A stretch of 35,440 nt of DNA, from contig JAPSIX010000005.1 in the NCBI GenBank assembly GCA_031178475.1, positions 1 to 35,440 on the forward strand. The letters run 5' to 3'. A model generated the notes under the pieces. The model had not been told where the DNA came from. It saw only the letters and a program-made list of their open reading frames with translations, and did not search any database. This DNA is from Microbacterium sp. (GTDB taxonomy: Bacteria; Actinomycetota; Actinomycetes; Actinomycetales; Microbacteriaceae). The position numbers and the translations under genes are program-made. Positions 15,695-24,313 of this stretch are shown here, one piece after another. Every line of letters begins with the position of its first letter. Positions within the stretch are counted from its first letter, which is position 1.

Positions 15695-16144
15695 TCATGC
15701 GGGCTCTGTGGGCTCCTGACCGGCGCGGGTCTCGAGCGTCGTCCGTCCAGCAGGCGCTGGTCCGATGCCGGACGGCTCGAAGGTGTTCACCATGGCATGG
15801 GCGGCGCGCTCCAGGTAGTCCCACAGTGTGGTCTCGTGCAGCGGCGACAGCTTCACCTCGTCCAGCGCGGTTCGCATGTGGCGCAGCCATCGATCGCGCG
15901 CATCAGGGTCGACGTGGAAGGGCACGTGCCGCATCCGCAATCGCGGATGGCCACGACGTTCGCCGTACGTCGACGGGCCGCCCCAGTACTGGGCCAGGAA
16001 CCAGGTGAGCCGCTCGGCGGCGGGCCCGAGATCCTCTTCGGGGTACATCGGCTTGAGCACCGGGTCGCGCGCGACTTCGCGGTAGAAGATCCGGACGATC
16101 TTCTCGAAGGTGGGATAGCCGCCCACCTCGTCGTAGAAGCTCAT
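15695..16144 (-). CDS. glbO: Group II truncated haemoglobin (trHbO)
   Basis: This 149-aa globin is of the 2-on-2 truncated group II type. Visible features are the N-terminal helix YDEVGGYPTFEKIVRIFYREV, with Tyr B10 in FYREV, then LKPMYPEEDL in the CD region, WFLAQYWGGPSTY, the proximal histidine in RMRHVPFHV and Trp G8 in DRWLRHM. Such proteins bind O2, NO and peroxide and are tied to respiration or nitrosative stress in mycobacteria. The C-terminus has about 20 extra low-complexity residues. The ATG overlaps the stop of the MscS gene by 4 nt, so the two are co-transcribed. Confidence 0.9.
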   Translation of the reverse strand: MSFYDEVGGYPTFEKIVRIFYREVARDPVLKPMYPEEDLGPAAERLTWFLAQYWGGPSTYGERRGHPRLRMRHVPFHVDPDARDRWLRHMRTALDEVKLSPLHETTLWDYLERAAHAMVNTFEPSGIGPAPAGRTTLETRAGQEPTEPA

Positions 16145-17217
16145 CGGTTGCCGCCCTCCTCGGTGCTGGACCTCTTGCGTCGCCAGATGCCCCGCTCGGC
16201 GACGGGCGGAACTCCGGTGACCGGGTTCGGTTTCGTCTTCGGCGGGTTGGCGCCGCGGACACGCCGTGCGCTGTCGGCGCCGGTCAGGGTCACGGCGTTC
16301 ATGCGGGGAACTGCCACCTGCTTCTCGACGAGCGCTTCCCGCAGTCGTCGGCGCAGTTCCTGCGACACGTCATCCATCGCGTTGGCGCGCGTCTTCATCA
16401 CCACGCGCAAGACCAGGGCGTCGCCGTCGATGGACTCCAGCCCCCAGACCTCCGGCTTGTCGATGATGCGGGTACGCCACTTCGGATCCTTGGCCAGCTC
16501 GTGAGCGGTGGCGAGCATCGTCGATTCGGCGACTTCCAGGTCAGCATCCGGCGCCACACCGAGGTCCACGATCGCGCGAGCCCAACCCTGCGACATGTTG
16601 CCGATCCGGGTGATCTCCCCGTTGCGGACGTACCAGAGGGTGCCGTTCACGTCGCGCACCTGTGTGATCCGGACGCTGACGTACTCCACGACCCCTGACG
16701 CCAGACCGACGTCCACGACGTCACCGATGCCGATCTGATCCTCGGCGACGATGAAGAGCCCGTTCAGAACGTCCTTGACGATGTTCTGTGCGCCGAAGCC
16801 GAGTCCGGCGCCGACGGCTGCGGTGAGCAGCGTGAGCGAGCCGAGCAGCGACGGCGCCAGGAAGTTGATGATCAGCAGGGCGGCGATCACCACGAGCATC
16901 ACGTTGACGATGTTCTGCAGGATCGAACCCAGAGTGCGGGTACGCTGCACGAGCCGCATGTCGGCGAGTGGGGAGCGCTCCAGCGCCTGCGTGTCGTCGA
17001 CCGCGGCCTTGTTCTTCGCGCTGTCCACGATGCGAGCGACCACCCGCCGGATCACGACCCGCAGGATCAGAGCGGCCAGCACGCAGGCGAGGACGATCAC
17101 GGCGACCATGACGGCCTTACCGCCGGCGTCGAGAAGACCGTTCAGTACCTGCTCCCACCAGCCGAGCTCGGACGTGGCGGGGTCGGCCTGCTCGGCCGCG
17201 AAACGGGGGGAGATCAC
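16141..17217 (-). CDS. MscS-family mechanosensitive channel
   Basis: This 358-aa membrane protein has an N-terminal helix (VMVAVIVLACVLAALILRVVI) and a second hydrophobic helix (NVMLVVIAALLIINF). The pore helix (LTLLTAAVGAGLGFGAQNIVKDVLNGLFIVAEDQIGIGDVV) is the diagnostic MscS TM3 and beta-domain start. A cytoplasmic alpha/beta part follows. The very basic C-terminal tail (KRSSTEEGGNR) is short. It opens under hypo-osmotic tension to release solutes. GTG 17217 is 6 nt behind a TAGGAT -10 box. It is followed by the globin (ATGA overlap), an unusual pair that does not obviously explain either function. Confidence 0.92.
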   Translation of the reverse strand: MISPRFAAEQADPATSELGWWEQVLNGLLDAGGKAVMVAVIVLACVLAALILRVVIRRVVARIVDSAKNKAAVDDTQALERSPLADMRLVQRTRTLGSILQNIVNVMLVVIAALLIINFLAPSLLGSLTLLTAAVGAGLGFGAQNIVKDVLNGLFIVAEDQIGIGDVVDVGLASGVVEYVSVRITQVRDVNGTLWYVRNGEITRIGNMSQGWARAIVDLGVAPDADLEVAESTMLATAHELAKDPKWRTRIIDKPEVWGLESIDGDALVLRVVMKTRANAMDDVSQELRRRLREALVEKQVAVPRMNAVTLTGADSARRVRGANPPKTKPNPVTGVPPVAERGIWRRKRSSTEEGGNR

Positions 17218-17223
17218 TCCCCG

Positions 17224-17229
17224 ATCCTA
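17224..17229 (-). promoter_or_regulatory. -10 box (TAGGAT) of the MscS/glbO operon
   Basis: Minus-strand TAGGAT ends 6 nt before GTG 17217. It sits immediately downstream of the pepN terminator hairpin. Confidence 0.5.
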
Positions 17230-17233
17230 ACGA

Positions 17234-17268
17234 GAAGGCCTCCGCGCCGGCTGAGCGCAGAGGCCTTC
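17234..17268 (-). terminator. Hairpin terminator after pepN
   Basis: GAAGGCCTC and GAGGCCTTC make a perfect 9-bp stem; the loop is GC-rich with a further GCGC/GCGC pairing. It lies 14 nt beyond the pepN stop. The following minus-strand bases (TCGTTAGG) are not a clear U-tract. Confidence 0.65.
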
Positions 17269-17282
17269 ATCGCCGCGGTGGA

Positions 17283-19862
17283 TCAGTCTTCGTCGTCCTC
17301 GGCGTCGCGAGCCTGGGCAGCCAGTGCCCGCTCCACGTCCGCGAGGTTCTCGGCGACCAGGCGGCGCAGCGCGGGCGGGGCGTCCTGGTGCGCGGCGAGC
17401 CACTCGCGTGTGGCGGTGCGCAGCTCGACGCTGGCCAGCGACCGCGGATAGAGCCCGACGATGAGGTAGTCGGCGATCTGGTACGTGCGGCCTTCCCAGA
17501 TGGGCAGCAGCATGTCGAAGTACTTCGGGATGAAATCTCCCAGCACATCCACCCCTGACGGGTGCACGAAGCCCAGGGCTGCGGAGCGCACGATCGTGTT
17601 CGGCAGATCGTCGCGGTCGATCAGCGCAGACCAGGCGGATTGCTTGGCCTCGGCGGTGGGCAGAGCGGCCCGCGCCTGGGCGGCGAACTCGGCACCCTTC
17701 GCGGTGTTGTCGGCAGCCAGCGCGGCGTCGATCGTCGAAGCGTCGGTCGCGCCCAGCGCGGCCAGGCCGACGAGCAGCTGCCAGGACAGGTCGGCGTCGA
17801 TCTCGAGCCCCGGAAGCGTCTCCTCACCTGAGCGGAGGCGTCCGATGATGCCGGCGTGCTCGGTCGTGACGGCCGAGTTGGCGAACGCGGTCACCAGCTG
17901 CAGCTGGATGTCGCTGCCGCCCTGCGCCTGCTGCGCCAGCGACCACAGCCGGTCGGCGACCTTCTCGCGCACCGCCGCGCGAGAAGCCGGGGCCACATAA
18001 CTGTGCGCGGCGAGCTGCAGCTGGGCGAGCGTCGTGCGTACGGTGGTCGATTCCGTCTCCCGGCCGATGTTGCCGAGCACGAGCTCGATGTAGTCGCGGG
18101 CCGAGCTCTCCGCGTCGCGGGTCTGGTCCCACGCCGCGCCCCAGACGAGAGAGCGGGCGAGCGGGTCGCTGATGTCGGACAGGTGCGCGATCGCGGTCTC
18201 GAGCGAGCGCTCGTCCAGGCGGATCTTCGCGTACGCGAGATCGTTGTCGTTGAGCAGCACCATGTCGGGGCGGCGGTGACCCTTGAGCTCGGGGATCTCG
18301 GTGCGGTCGCCGTCGACGTCCACTTCGACATAGTGGCTGCGGACGAGGGCCCCGTCGCGCAGGTCGTAGAACCCGATGCCGAGCCGGTGGGGTCGGATCG
18401 TGGGGTAATCGGCCGGTGCCGTCTGCGTCACCGCGAACCGGGTGATCGTGCCGTCGACGTCCTCGGCGATGACCGGAGCGAGCGTATTCACACCGGCGGT
18501 CTCCAGCCACTTCTTCGCCCAGGTCGACAGCTCGCGGCCGCTGGCAGCCTCGAGCTCGACGAGCAGGTCACTGAGCTCGGTGTTGCCCCAGGCGTGCTTC
18601 TGGAAGTAGTTCGAGACGCCGGCGAAGAACGCCTCGATGCCGACCCAGGCCGCGAGCTGCTTGAGAACCGAACCACCCTTCGCGTACGTGATGCCGTCGA
18701 AGTTGACCAGCACATCCTGCAGGTCGTTGATCTCGGCGACGATCGGGTGCGTGGAAGGAAGCTGATCCTGGCGGTACGCCCAGGTCTTCTCCATCGCGTT
18801 GAACGTCGTCCACGCCTCGGTCCACTCCGTGGCCTCCGCGGTGGCGATCGTCGACGCCCATTCGGCGAACGACTCATTCAGCCACAGGTCGTTCCACCAC
18901 TTCATGGTCACCAGGTCGCCGAACCACATGTGCGCGAGCTCGTGCAGGATCGTGACGACGCGGCGCTCCTTGACGGCATCCGTCACCTTGCTGCGGAAGA
19001 CGTACGTCTCGGTGAACGTGACCGCGCCCGCGTTCTCCATCGCGCCGGCATTGAACTCCGGGACGAAGAGCTGGTCGTACTTCGCGAACGGATAAGGCAC
19101 GCCGAACTTCGACTCGAAGTACTCGAACCCCTGTCGCGTCTTCTCGAAGATGTAGTCGGCATCGAGGTGCTGCCAGAGGCTCTTGCGGCCGTAGACGCCG
19201 AGGGGGATGACCCGTCCCGACGAGCTGGTCAGCTCCGAGAACGTGGCTTCGTACGGCCCGGCGATCAGCGCGGTGATGTACGAGGAGATCCGCGGGGTGG
19301 GTTCGAAGCCCCAGGTCGCGGTCTGCTGGCTGCCCGAGTCCGTCGACGCGTCGTGCACGATCGGCTCGGGGGTGGGCGAGTTGGAGACGACCTTCCATGC
19401 GGCGGGCGCCGTCACCGTGAACTGGAACGTCGCCTTGAGGTCGGGCTGCTCGAACACGGCGAAAACCCGGCGGGAGTCCGGCACCTCGAACTGGGAGTAC
19501 AGGTAGACCTCTCCGTCCACCGGGTCGACGAAGCGGTGCAGGCCCTCGCCGGTGTTCGTGTACAGACAGTCGGCGTCGACAATCAGGACGTTCTCGGCCT
19601 GCAGGTCCCGCAGGGCGATGCGCGAGTCACTGAAGACCTCATCCGGGTCCAGTTGCTCGCCGTTGAGCGTGATCTCACGCACATCGCGTGCGATCAGGTC
19701 GATGAATGTGAAGCTCCCCGGCTTGGCGGTGAAGCGGACGACGCTGCGCGACCCGAACACCTCATCGCCCTTGGTGAGGTCGAGCGCGACCTCGTAGGAC
19801 TGGGTGTCGATCACAGCGCGGCGTTCCTGCGCTTCGCTACGGGTGAGATTTTCTCCAGGCAC
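17283..19862 (-). CDS. pepN: Aminopeptidase N (M1 family)
   Basis: This 859-aa zinc aminopeptidase trims N-terminal residues from peptides in the cytoplasm. The N-terminal beta domain leads to the exopeptidase motif GAMEN (273-277). The zinc site is HELAH (307-311) with Glu330 in LNESFAEW, the HExxH-x18-E layout of M1. The helical C-terminal ERAP1-like domain ends in an acidic DAEDDED tail. The start is moved from 19931 to GTG 19862 (VPGENLTRSEAQER) because this matches the actinobacterial family start and has a GGGAG site 8 nt upstream. It is followed by a hairpin terminator. No link to clpS transcription is implied. Confidence 0.95.
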   Translation of the reverse strand: MPGENLTRSEAQERRAVIDTQSYEVALDLTKGDEVFGSRSVVRFTAKPGSFTFIDLIARDVREITLNGEQLDPDEVFSDSRIALRDLQAENVLIVDADCLYTNTGEGLHRFVDPVDGEVYLYSQFEVPDSRRVFAVFEQPDLKATFQFTVTAPAAWKVVSNSPTPEPIVHDASTDSGSQQTATWGFEPTPRISSYITALIAGPYEATFSELTSSSGRVIPLGVYGRKSLWQHLDADYIFEKTRQGFEYFESKFGVPYPFAKYDQLFVPEFNAGAMENAGAVTFTETYVFRSKVTDAVKERRVVTILHELAHMWFGDLVTMKWWNDLWLNESFAEWASTIATAEATEWTEAWTTFNAMEKTWAYRQDQLPSTHPIVAEINDLQDVLVNFDGITYAKGGSVLKQLAAWVGIEAFFAGVSNYFQKHAWGNTELSDLLVELEAASGRELSTWAKKWLETAGVNTLAPVIAEDVDGTITRFAVTQTAPADYPTIRPHRLGIGFYDLRDGALVRSHYVEVDVDGDRTEIPELKGHRRPDMVLLNDNDLAYAKIRLDERSLETAIAHLSDISDPLARSLVWGAAWDQTRDAESSARDYIELVLGNIGRETESTTVRTTLAQLQLAAHSYVAPASRAAVREKVADRLWSLAQQAQGGSDIQLQLVTAFANSAVTTEHAGIIGRLRSGEETLPGLEIDADLSWQLLVGLAALGATDASTIDAALAADNTAKGAEFAAQARAALPTAEAKQSAWSALIDRDDLPNTIVRSAALGFVHPSGVDVLGDFIPKYFDMLLPIWEGRTYQIADYLIVGLYPRSLASVELRTATREWLAAHQDAPPALRRLVAENLADVERALAAQARDAEDDED

Positions 19863-19996
19863 AGCTTTCACTCCCAATGGTGAGGGGACGTCGCTCGTGT
19901 CGACACTGCTGGCGCCGACGACAACCCTCACAGCCTACGCCAGCGCGCCGGCTCGGCGAACGACTCAACGGCGGTTCATAGACAAGCGGTGGAAGG

Positions 19997-21190
19997 ATGG
20001 ATGCCGTGAATGCCTACGATTCCGCTGTCGTTCCCCACGCCTCCCGCGCAGCTGCGACCGGCGCCCCCCACATTGAGGAGCCGGTCGCGTACGACGGGAT
20101 CCTTCTGGCCGGGTTCGGCGGTCCCGAGGGGCAGGAGGACGTCATCCCCTTCCTGCGCAACGTCACGCGCGGTCGCGGCATCCCGGACGAGCGTCTCGAA
20201 GAAGTCGCACACCACTACCGCCACTTCGGGGGAGTGAGCCCGATCAACGCCCAGAACCGTGCACTGAAGCAGGCACTGGAGGCAGAGCTCGCGGCCCGCG
20301 GGATCGACCTGCCGGTGTACTGGGGCAACCGGAACTGGAGCCCGTACCTCGAGGAGGCGGTCGCCGACGCCGCCGCCAACGGCGACACCACCCTGCTGGC
20401 CTTCGCGACCAGCGCGTACAGCTCGTTCTCGAGCTGCCGCCAGTATCGCGAGGACTTCGCGCGCGTGCTGGACGGCACCGAGTTCGACGGCGTCGTCACC
20501 ATCGACAAGATCCGGCCGTTCTTCGACCACCCGGGTTTCGTACACGCGTTCGTCGACGGTGTGCGCGAGGCGGTGGGCGGATTCCTCGCGGACGGCATGG
20601 CTGCGGGCGACATCGAGGTGCTGTTCTCGACCCACAGCATCCCGACGGCCGATGCCCAGCGCTCGGGCCCCCGCGACGTCGACTGGGGCGAGGGCGGTGC
20701 GTACGCGGCCCAGCACGAGGCGGTCGCGGCATGGACGATGGCCGAGGTGGCTCGACAGCTGCCGGCCGCCGCGGACGTGCCGTGGGAACTGGTGTACCAG
20801 TCGCGTTCCGGCCCCCCGTCGCAGCCCTGGCTGGAGCCGGACGTGTGCGACGTCATCGAGACGCTCGGCGAACGGGGCCGCGGCGCGGTCGTCGTCGTGC
20901 CTGTCGGATTCATGAGCGATCACATGGAGGTGCTCTGGGACCTCGACACCGAGGCGAAGGAGGCCGCTGAGCAGGCGGGACTGCGTTTCGTGCGCACTCC
21001 GACGCCGGGCGTGTCGAGGCCGTTCGTCGCGGGCATCGTCGATCTGGTGCAGGAGCGGCTGGAAGGGCGGCCTGCCCAGCAGCGCGCGCACGTCACAGAC
21101 CTCGGCCCTTGGTATGACGTGTGCCGGCCGGGATGCTGCGAGAACGTGCGCGCCGGGTTCAAGCCCGCCGCCGCCGGACTCGCGCCCTGA
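19997..21190 (+). CDS. hemH: Ferrochelatase (coproporphyrin III ferrochelatase, CpfC type)
   Basis: This 397-aa enzyme inserts Fe2+ into coproporphyrin III in the actinobacterial/firmicute haem pathway. Motifs: ILLAGFGGPEGQEDVIPFL, HHYRHFGGVSPIN, the PVYWGNRNWSPYL segment, ATSAYSSFSSCRQYREDF (Cys of the proposed cluster), FSTHSIPTADA with the active-site His, YQSRSGPPSQPWLEPDV, and PVGFMSDHMEVLWDLDTEAKE (catalytic Glu region). The C-terminal CRPGCCENVR supplies further Cys ligands for the [2Fe-2S] cluster known in actinobacterial homologues. The start is uncertain: ATG 19997, or GTG 20006 which has GGAAGGA at better spacing. No other haem genes are in the window. Confidence 0.94.
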   Translation: MDAVNAYDSAVVPHASRAAATGAPHIEEPVAYDGILLAGFGGPEGQEDVIPFLRNVTRGRGIPDERLEEVAHHYRHFGGVSPINAQNRALKQALEAELAARGIDLPVYWGNRNWSPYLEEAVADAAANGDTTLLAFATSAYSSFSSCRQYREDFARVLDGTEFDGVVTIDKIRPFFDHPGFVHAFVDGVREAVGGFLADGMAAGDIEVLFSTHSIPTADAQRSGPRDVDWGEGGAYAAQHEAVAAWTMAEVARQLPAAADVPWELVYQSRSGPPSQPWLEPDVCDVIETLGERGRGAVVVVPVGFMSDHMEVLWDLDTEAKEAAEQAGLRFVRTPTPGVSRPFVAGIVDLVQERLEGRPAQQRAHVTDLGPWYDVCRPGCCENVRAGFKPAAAGLAP

Positions 21191-21209
21191 TCGCTGCCCC
21201 TGGCCTGAA

Positions 21210-21215
21210 TAGGAT
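21210..21215 (+). promoter_or_regulatory. -10 box (TAGGAT) of rpiB
   Basis: TAGGAT ends 7 nt before the ATG at 21223 and fixes that start over upstream in-frame codons within hemH. Confidence 0.5.
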
Positions 21216-21222
21216 GGTGTCT

Positions 21223-21708
21223 ATGCGCATCCACATCGCCACCGATCACGCCGGTCTGGACTTCTCGACGCGGCTGCAGGAGCACCTGCGTGACGTGGGG
21301 CACGAGGTCGTCGACCACGGACCGGTCGAGTACGACGCCCTGGACGACTACCCATCCTTCTGCATCCGCGCCGCTCAGGCCGTGGTCGCCGATCAGGCGG
21401 CAGGCGTCGAGGCACTCGGAGTGGTGTTCGGCGGCTCGGGCAACGGAGAGCAGATCGCGGCGAACAAGGTGCGCGGCATCCGCGCCGCCCTCGTTTGGAA
21501 CCGTTCCACGGCCGAGCTTGCCCGCGAGCACAACGACGCGAACGTCATCTCGATCGGCGCGCGCCAGCACGACCTCGACGAGGTCATCGAGTTCATCGAC
21601 CTGTTCATCGCCACGCCGTTCCCGGGCGAGGAGCGCCACGTGCGGCGCATCCGCCAGATCGCCGATTTCGAGCGCGACGGTTCGCTGCTTCCCGACCCGA
21701 GAGCCTGA
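21223..21708 (+). CDS. rpiB: Ribose-5-phosphate isomerase B
   Basis: RpiB interconverts ribose-5-phosphate and ribulose-5-phosphate in the pentose phosphate pathway. The 161-aa length fits the LacA/RpiB family. Motifs: MRIHIATDHAGLDFSTRLQEHL, the VDHGP segment, DDYPSFCIRAAQAV, VVFGGSGNGEQIAANKVRGIRAAL (anion-binding loop), and EHNDANVISIGARQ. The family's catalytic Cys position appears occupied by Ser/Gly in GGSGNGEQIAANK, as in mycobacterial-type RpiB enzymes that use Glu as base. The Fpg/Nei gene starts 1 nt after this stop, so they form one transcript. Confidence 0.93.
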   Translation: MRIHIATDHAGLDFSTRLQEHLRDVGHEVVDHGPVEYDALDDYPSFCIRAAQAVVADQAAGVEALGVVFGGSGNGEQIAANKVRGIRAALVWNRSTAELAREHNDANVISIGARQHDLDEVIEFIDLFIATPFPGEERHVRRIRQIADFERDGSLLPDPRA

Positions 21709-21709
21709 C

Positions 21710-22708
21710 GTGCCAGAGGGTCATTCCGTCCACCGGATCGCCCGGCAGTTCGCGCGGAACTTCGTCGGTCGCCCCGTCTCTGCCTCCAGCCCCCAGGGCC
21801 GCTTCGCGGAGGGCGCGGCCGTGCTCGACGGCAGGGAGATGCTGCAGGCCAAGGCAGTGGGCAAGCAGATGTTCCTCGAGTTCGAGGGCGATATGTGGTT
21901 GCGGGTGCATCTCGGGTTGTACGGCGCATGGGACTTCTCGGGCGAGATCCTCGTCGATCCCACGATCGCTTCGGCGAACGGCCGGATGGGGCAGACCAAC
22001 CAGCGTGGCACGGACATCGACCAGCCGATCTTCGACGAGGCCGGAGAGAATTCGCTGAGCTCGATCGGCGCTCCCCGTCGTGCGCGCGTGCATGTGCGGA
22101 TGTCGGAGCAGACCAGCGGACTCGGCGACGAGGGCGACCAGTGGCCGCCACCGGTGGTCGGTCAGGTGCGGGTGCGGCTGCTCACCGAGATCACCTGCGC
22201 CGACCTGCGCGGACCGACCGCGTGCGCCCTGCAGACTCCCGACGAGATGCTGGCGACGATCGCGAAGCTTGGCCCCGACCCGCTGGTCGGTGACCCCGCC
22301 GAAGGTGAAGAGCGGTTCGTCACGGTGGTGCGTCGCAAGGCCACGCCGATCGCGCTGCTGCTCATGGACCAGGCGGTGGTCAGCGGCATCGGCAACGTGT
22401 ACCGGGCCGAGATGCTGTACCGGGCGCGACTGAATCCGCACACGCCGGGCCGCGACGTGCCAGAGGAGATCGTGCGCGAGCTGTGGCGCGACTGGGTGCG
22501 ACTGCTCGCGGTCGGGGTCGACACCGGCCAGATGATGACGATGGACGATCTCAGCGACGATGAGTACCGCGCCGCCATGGCCAGCCGCGATGATCGGCAC
22601 TGGGTCTATCACCGGGCGGGTCTGCCCTGCCGCGTGTGCGGCACCGAGATCGCACTCGAGGACATCGGCGCGCGCAAGCTGTACTGGTGCCCTTCCTGCC
22701 AGCGTTGA
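21710..22708 (+). CDS. Fpg/Nei-family DNA glycosylase
   Basis: This 332-aa base-excision repair glycosylase/AP lyase starts at GTG 21710 (VPEGHSVHRIARQF), since after loss of fMet the catalytic Pro1 and Glu2 are exposed, as the family requires. Helix-two-turn-helix: DQAVVSGIGNVYRAEMLYRARLNP. The C-terminal zinc finger is CRVCGTEIALEDIGARKLYWCPSC (C-x2-C, then C-x2-C). The sequence is longer than E. coli Fpg (269 aa) or Nei (263 aa), with an insertion around GRMGQTNQRGTDIDQPIF. Whether it favours oxidised purines or pyrimidines is not clear; the PEGHS start is Nei-like. It follows rpiB directly. Confidence 0.92.
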   Translation: MPEGHSVHRIARQFARNFVGRPVSASSPQGRFAEGAAVLDGREMLQAKAVGKQMFLEFEGDMWLRVHLGLYGAWDFSGEILVDPTIASANGRMGQTNQRGTDIDQPIFDEAGENSLSSIGAPRRARVHVRMSEQTSGLGDEGDQWPPPVVGQVRVRLLTEITCADLRGPTACALQTPDEMLATIAKLGPDPLVGDPAEGEERFVTVVRRKATPIALLLMDQAVVSGIGNVYRAEMLYRARLNPHTPGRDVPEEIVRELWRDWVRLLAVGVDTGQMMTMDDLSDDEYRAAMASRDDRHWVYHRAGLPCRVCGTEIALEDIGARKLYWCPSCQR

Positions 22709-22714
22709 CGGCGC

Positions 22715-22734
22715 GGCGCCAATAGTATTGCGCC
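22715..22734 (+). promoter_or_regulatory. Near-palindrome over the AGCS promoter
   Basis: GGCGCCAATA and TATTGCGCC form an almost symmetric pair (one extra C in the left arm) around a central G. It covers a TAGTAT -10-like sequence (22723-22728). It could be an operator for the AGCS symporter gene or chance symmetry. Confidence 0.3.
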
Positions 22735-22768
22735 AGTCCTTTCGCAACGACGCAAGACAGGAGACGCA

Positions 22769-24250
22769 ATGGATCTGGCCGCGCTCGAGGGAGCCCTCAA
22801 ATGGCTCAGCGACATCATCTGGGGCCCGTTCTTTCTCATCCCCTTGCTGCTGGGCACGGGGCTCTACCTGACCATCCGCCTCGGCGGTCTGCAGTTCATC
22901 CGCCTGGGAGCGGCGCTCCGGCTCGGGCTGTTCACCCGCCGGGATCCCCACGCCGACGGCGACATCTCCCAGTTCCAGGCGCTCACCACGGCATTGGCGG
23001 CGACCGTGGGAACCGGCAACATCGTGGGTGTCGCGACCGCGATCGGCATCGGCGGTCCCGGGGCGCTCTTCTGGATGTGGATCACGGGTCTCGTCGGCAT
23101 GGCGTCGAAGTACTCTGAGGCCTTCCTCGGCGTCCGCTTCCGCAAGACCGACGACGCGGGCGAGAAATCCGGCGGACCGCAGTACTACCTCGAGCGCGGC
23201 ATTCCCGGCCCGTTCGGCAAATTCCTCGCGTTGTTCTTCGCCGTCGCCGCCGTGATCGCCTCCTTCGGCATCGGCAACATGACCCAGGGCAACTCCATCG
23301 CCTCGAACATGGAGAACAGCTTCAACGTGCCCACATGGGTCAGTGGGATCGCGCTCACCGTGTTCGCGCTCCTCGTGCTCGTGGGCGGTATCAAATCGAT
23401 CGGCCGAGTGACCGCGGGTCTGGTGCCGATCATGATCATCTTCTACGTCCTCGGCGCGCTCTACATCCTCATCGCCAATGTCGACGCCCTGCCCGCCGCG
23501 ATCGCGCAGATCTTCACCGACGCGTTCACCGGCACCAGTGCGGTCGGCGGTTTCGCGGGATCCGCCATCATCATCGCCGTGCAGTACGGTGTCGCGCGCG
23601 GCATCTTCTCGAACGAATCCGGCATGGGCTCGGCCGCGATCGCCGCGGCCGCTGCGAAGACCAGCCACCCCGTGCGCCAGGGCCTGGTGTCGATGACGCA
23701 GACTTTCATCGACACGATCATCGTCGTCACCTGCACGGGCCTGGTCATCATCGCCACCGGCACGTGGGACGACATCGATCCCGCGACCAACGAGCAGATC
23801 AGCCCGGCGGTGATGACAGGCGAGGCGTTCGCGCACGGACTGCCCGGCGACTGGGGGCACTACATCGTCACCATCGGCCTGGTGATGTTCGCCGGTTCCA
23901 CGATCCTCGGCTGGTCTTACTACGGCGAGCGCAACATCGAGCGTCTCATCGGCCGGCGTGCGGTGATGCCGTTCCGCATCCTGTTCTCGCTGGTCGTGTT
24001 CATCGGCTGCACCGTGCAGCTCGGTGTCGTCTGGGCGTTCTCGGACGTGATGAACGGACTGATGGCGCTGCCGAACCTGATCGGCTTGCTCATCCTGTCG
24101 GGCCTCGTCGCGCGCGAGACCAAGAAGTACCTCGACAACGACCCGAAGCTGCGGGCGTCCACCGAGGAGGTGCACGCCTTCATGGCCGGCGACAAGGACT
24201 TCGAGGAGTGGAAGACGCAGGCGATCCCCGTGGTCGACGACAAACGCTGA
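22769..24250 (+). CDS. AGCS-family sodium:alanine/glycine symporter
   Basis: This 493-aa membrane protein has about ten transmembrane segments. AGCS signatures are present: QALTTALAATVGTGNIVGVATAIGIGGPGALFWMWITGLVGMASKYSEAFLG in the first third, then the GVARGIFSNESGMGSAAIAAAAAKTSHPVRQG block, and FAGSTILGWSYYGERNIE late in the protein. It couples Na+ entry to uptake of alanine, glycine or related small amino acids. The ATG follows a GACAGGAGAC Shine-Dalgarno. The soluble C-terminal tail (about 40 aa) is charged. A hairpin terminator follows. Substrate preference within the family cannot be read here. Confidence 0.93.
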   Translation: MDLAALEGALKWLSDIIWGPFFLIPLLLGTGLYLTIRLGGLQFIRLGAALRLGLFTRRDPHADGDISQFQALTTALAATVGTGNIVGVATAIGIGGPGALFWMWITGLVGMASKYSEAFLGVRFRKTDDAGEKSGGPQYYLERGIPGPFGKFLALFFAVAAVIASFGIGNMTQGNSIASNMENSFNVPTWVSGIALTVFALLVLVGGIKSIGRVTAGLVPIMIIFYVLGALYILIANVDALPAAIAQIFTDAFTGTSAVGGFAGSAIIIAVQYGVARGIFSNESGMGSAAIAAAAAKTSHPVRQGLVSMTQTFIDTIIVVTCTGLVIIATGTWDDIDPATNEQISPAVMTGEAFAHGLPGDWGHYIVTIGLVMFAGSTILGWSYYGERNIERLIGRRAVMPFRILFSLVVFIGCTVQLGVVWAFSDVMNGLMALPNLIGLLILSGLVARETKKYLDNDPKLRASTEEVHAFMAGDKDFEEWKTQAIPVVDDKR

Positions 24251-24254
24251 CACA

Positions 24255-24298
24255 CCCGGCGGCGGGTACGACCCCAGCGCTCCCACCCCGTCGCCGGG
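24255..24298 (+). terminator. Hairpin terminator after AGCS gene
   Basis: CCCGGCGGCGGG and CCCGTCGCCGGG pair over 12 bp with one G-T wobble and a loop of about 20 nt, starting 4 nt after the stop. No U-tract follows. Confidence 0.6.
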
Positions 24299-24301
24299 CC
24301 G

Positions 24302-24307
24302 TAATCT
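24302..24307 (+). promoter_or_regulatory. -10 box (TAATCT) of the PaiB-like gene
   Basis: TAATCT ends 6 nt before ATG 24314, directly after the AGCS terminator hairpin. No Shine-Dalgarno is visible. Confidence 0.5.
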
Positions 24308-24313
24308 GATGTC

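Noticed and set aside
17856-19883. 675-aa plus-strand ORF
   Set aside because: It is antisense to pepN, with no recognisable domain and no ribosome site.
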